From Desulfuromonadaceae bacterium (GTDB lineage: Bacteria > Desulfobacterota > Desulfuromonadia > Desulfuromonadales > Geopsychrobacteraceae): DNA of 5,735 nt. Positions within the stretch are counted from its first letter, which is position 1; each line of letters starts with the position of its first letter. The stretch lies in NCBI GenBank assembly GCA_016744555.1, contig JADGED010000164.1, forward strand, positions 1-5,735, written 5' to 3'. Shown one piece after another: positions 5,732-5,735 of the stretch. The notes beneath the pieces are model-generated. The model did no database searches. It was given only the letters and a program-made list of their open reading frames with translations, and was not told where the DNA came from. The position numbers were made by a program, and so were the translations under genes.

Positions 5732-5735
5732 CCTG

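Larger units (their letters stand above)
5459..5735. other. oriC: Putative oriC / dnaA-rpmH intergenic region
   Basis: About 277 bp with no credible gene, by eye the most AT-rich part of the window. It holds two inverted DnaA boxes, an A+T-only stretch over about 5581-5619 that could unwind (DUE-like), short repeats and palindromes. In many bacteria the DNA between rpmH and dnaA carries oriC or the dnaA promoter with DnaA autoregulatory sites. Only two convincing boxes are inside the window, so this may be part of an origin that continues right, or only a regulatory region. Confidence 0.5.

Noticed and set aside
5723..5735. Minus-strand CAGGAAACAGCTA at the right edge resembles the lacZ leader / common cloning-vector priming site
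   Set aside because: Only 13 bases match and the sequence then diverges within the palindrome; flanking sequence is native-looking AT-rich DNA. Chance is the simplest explanation, though the edge prevents checking further.

Overview
The window is an origin-proximal chromosomal segment of a Gram-negative bacterium. All six genes lie on the minus strand, so the operon reads right to left: rpmH (ribosomal protein L34), rnpA (RNase P protein), yidD, yidC (membrane insertase), mnmE and mnmG (tRNA wobble-uridine modification). YidC has a large periplasmic domain and a C-terminal core that resembles deltaproteobacterial (Desulfobacterota/Desulfuromonadota-type) homologues. That placement is my impression from remembered family sequences, not a search. 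The gene order mnmE-mnmG fits the common arrangement in which rsmG, parA and parB follow mnmG, but those genes would lie beyond the left edge.

From right to left: positions 5444-5735 are about 290 bp of very AT-rich non-coding DNA. They hold a perfect DnaA box, a one-mismatch DnaA box, a plausible rpmH promoter, an A+T tract with nested repeats and a 16-bp palindrome. This is where oriC and/or the dnaA control region lies in many bacteria, and dnaA is expected just beyond the right edge. Next comes a tightly packed cluster: rpmH (5291-5443), rnpA (4946-5287), yidD (4707-4940) and yidC (3101-4705), with gaps of 3, 5 and 1 nt. mnmE (1720-3084) follows after 16 nt; the jag/khpB gene often found between yidC and mnmE is absent. 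A 61-nt gap between mnmE and mnmG carries a perfect 16-bp parS site embedded in a 26-bp palindrome. mnmG (1-1658) is cut at its C-terminus by the left edge.

Functionally, L34 and the RNase P protein serve ribosome assembly and tRNA 5'-end processing. YidD and YidC serve membrane-protein insertion. MnmE and MnmG form one complex that makes (carboxymethyl)aminomethyl-uridine at tRNA position 34. The DNA signals (DnaA boxes on one side, parS on the other) tie the operon to replication initiation and origin segregation. No mobile element, CRISPR array, RNA gene or clearly new system is visible. The most interesting content is regulatory and non-coding: the parS site and the putative origin. The genes themselves are conserved housekeeping genes.
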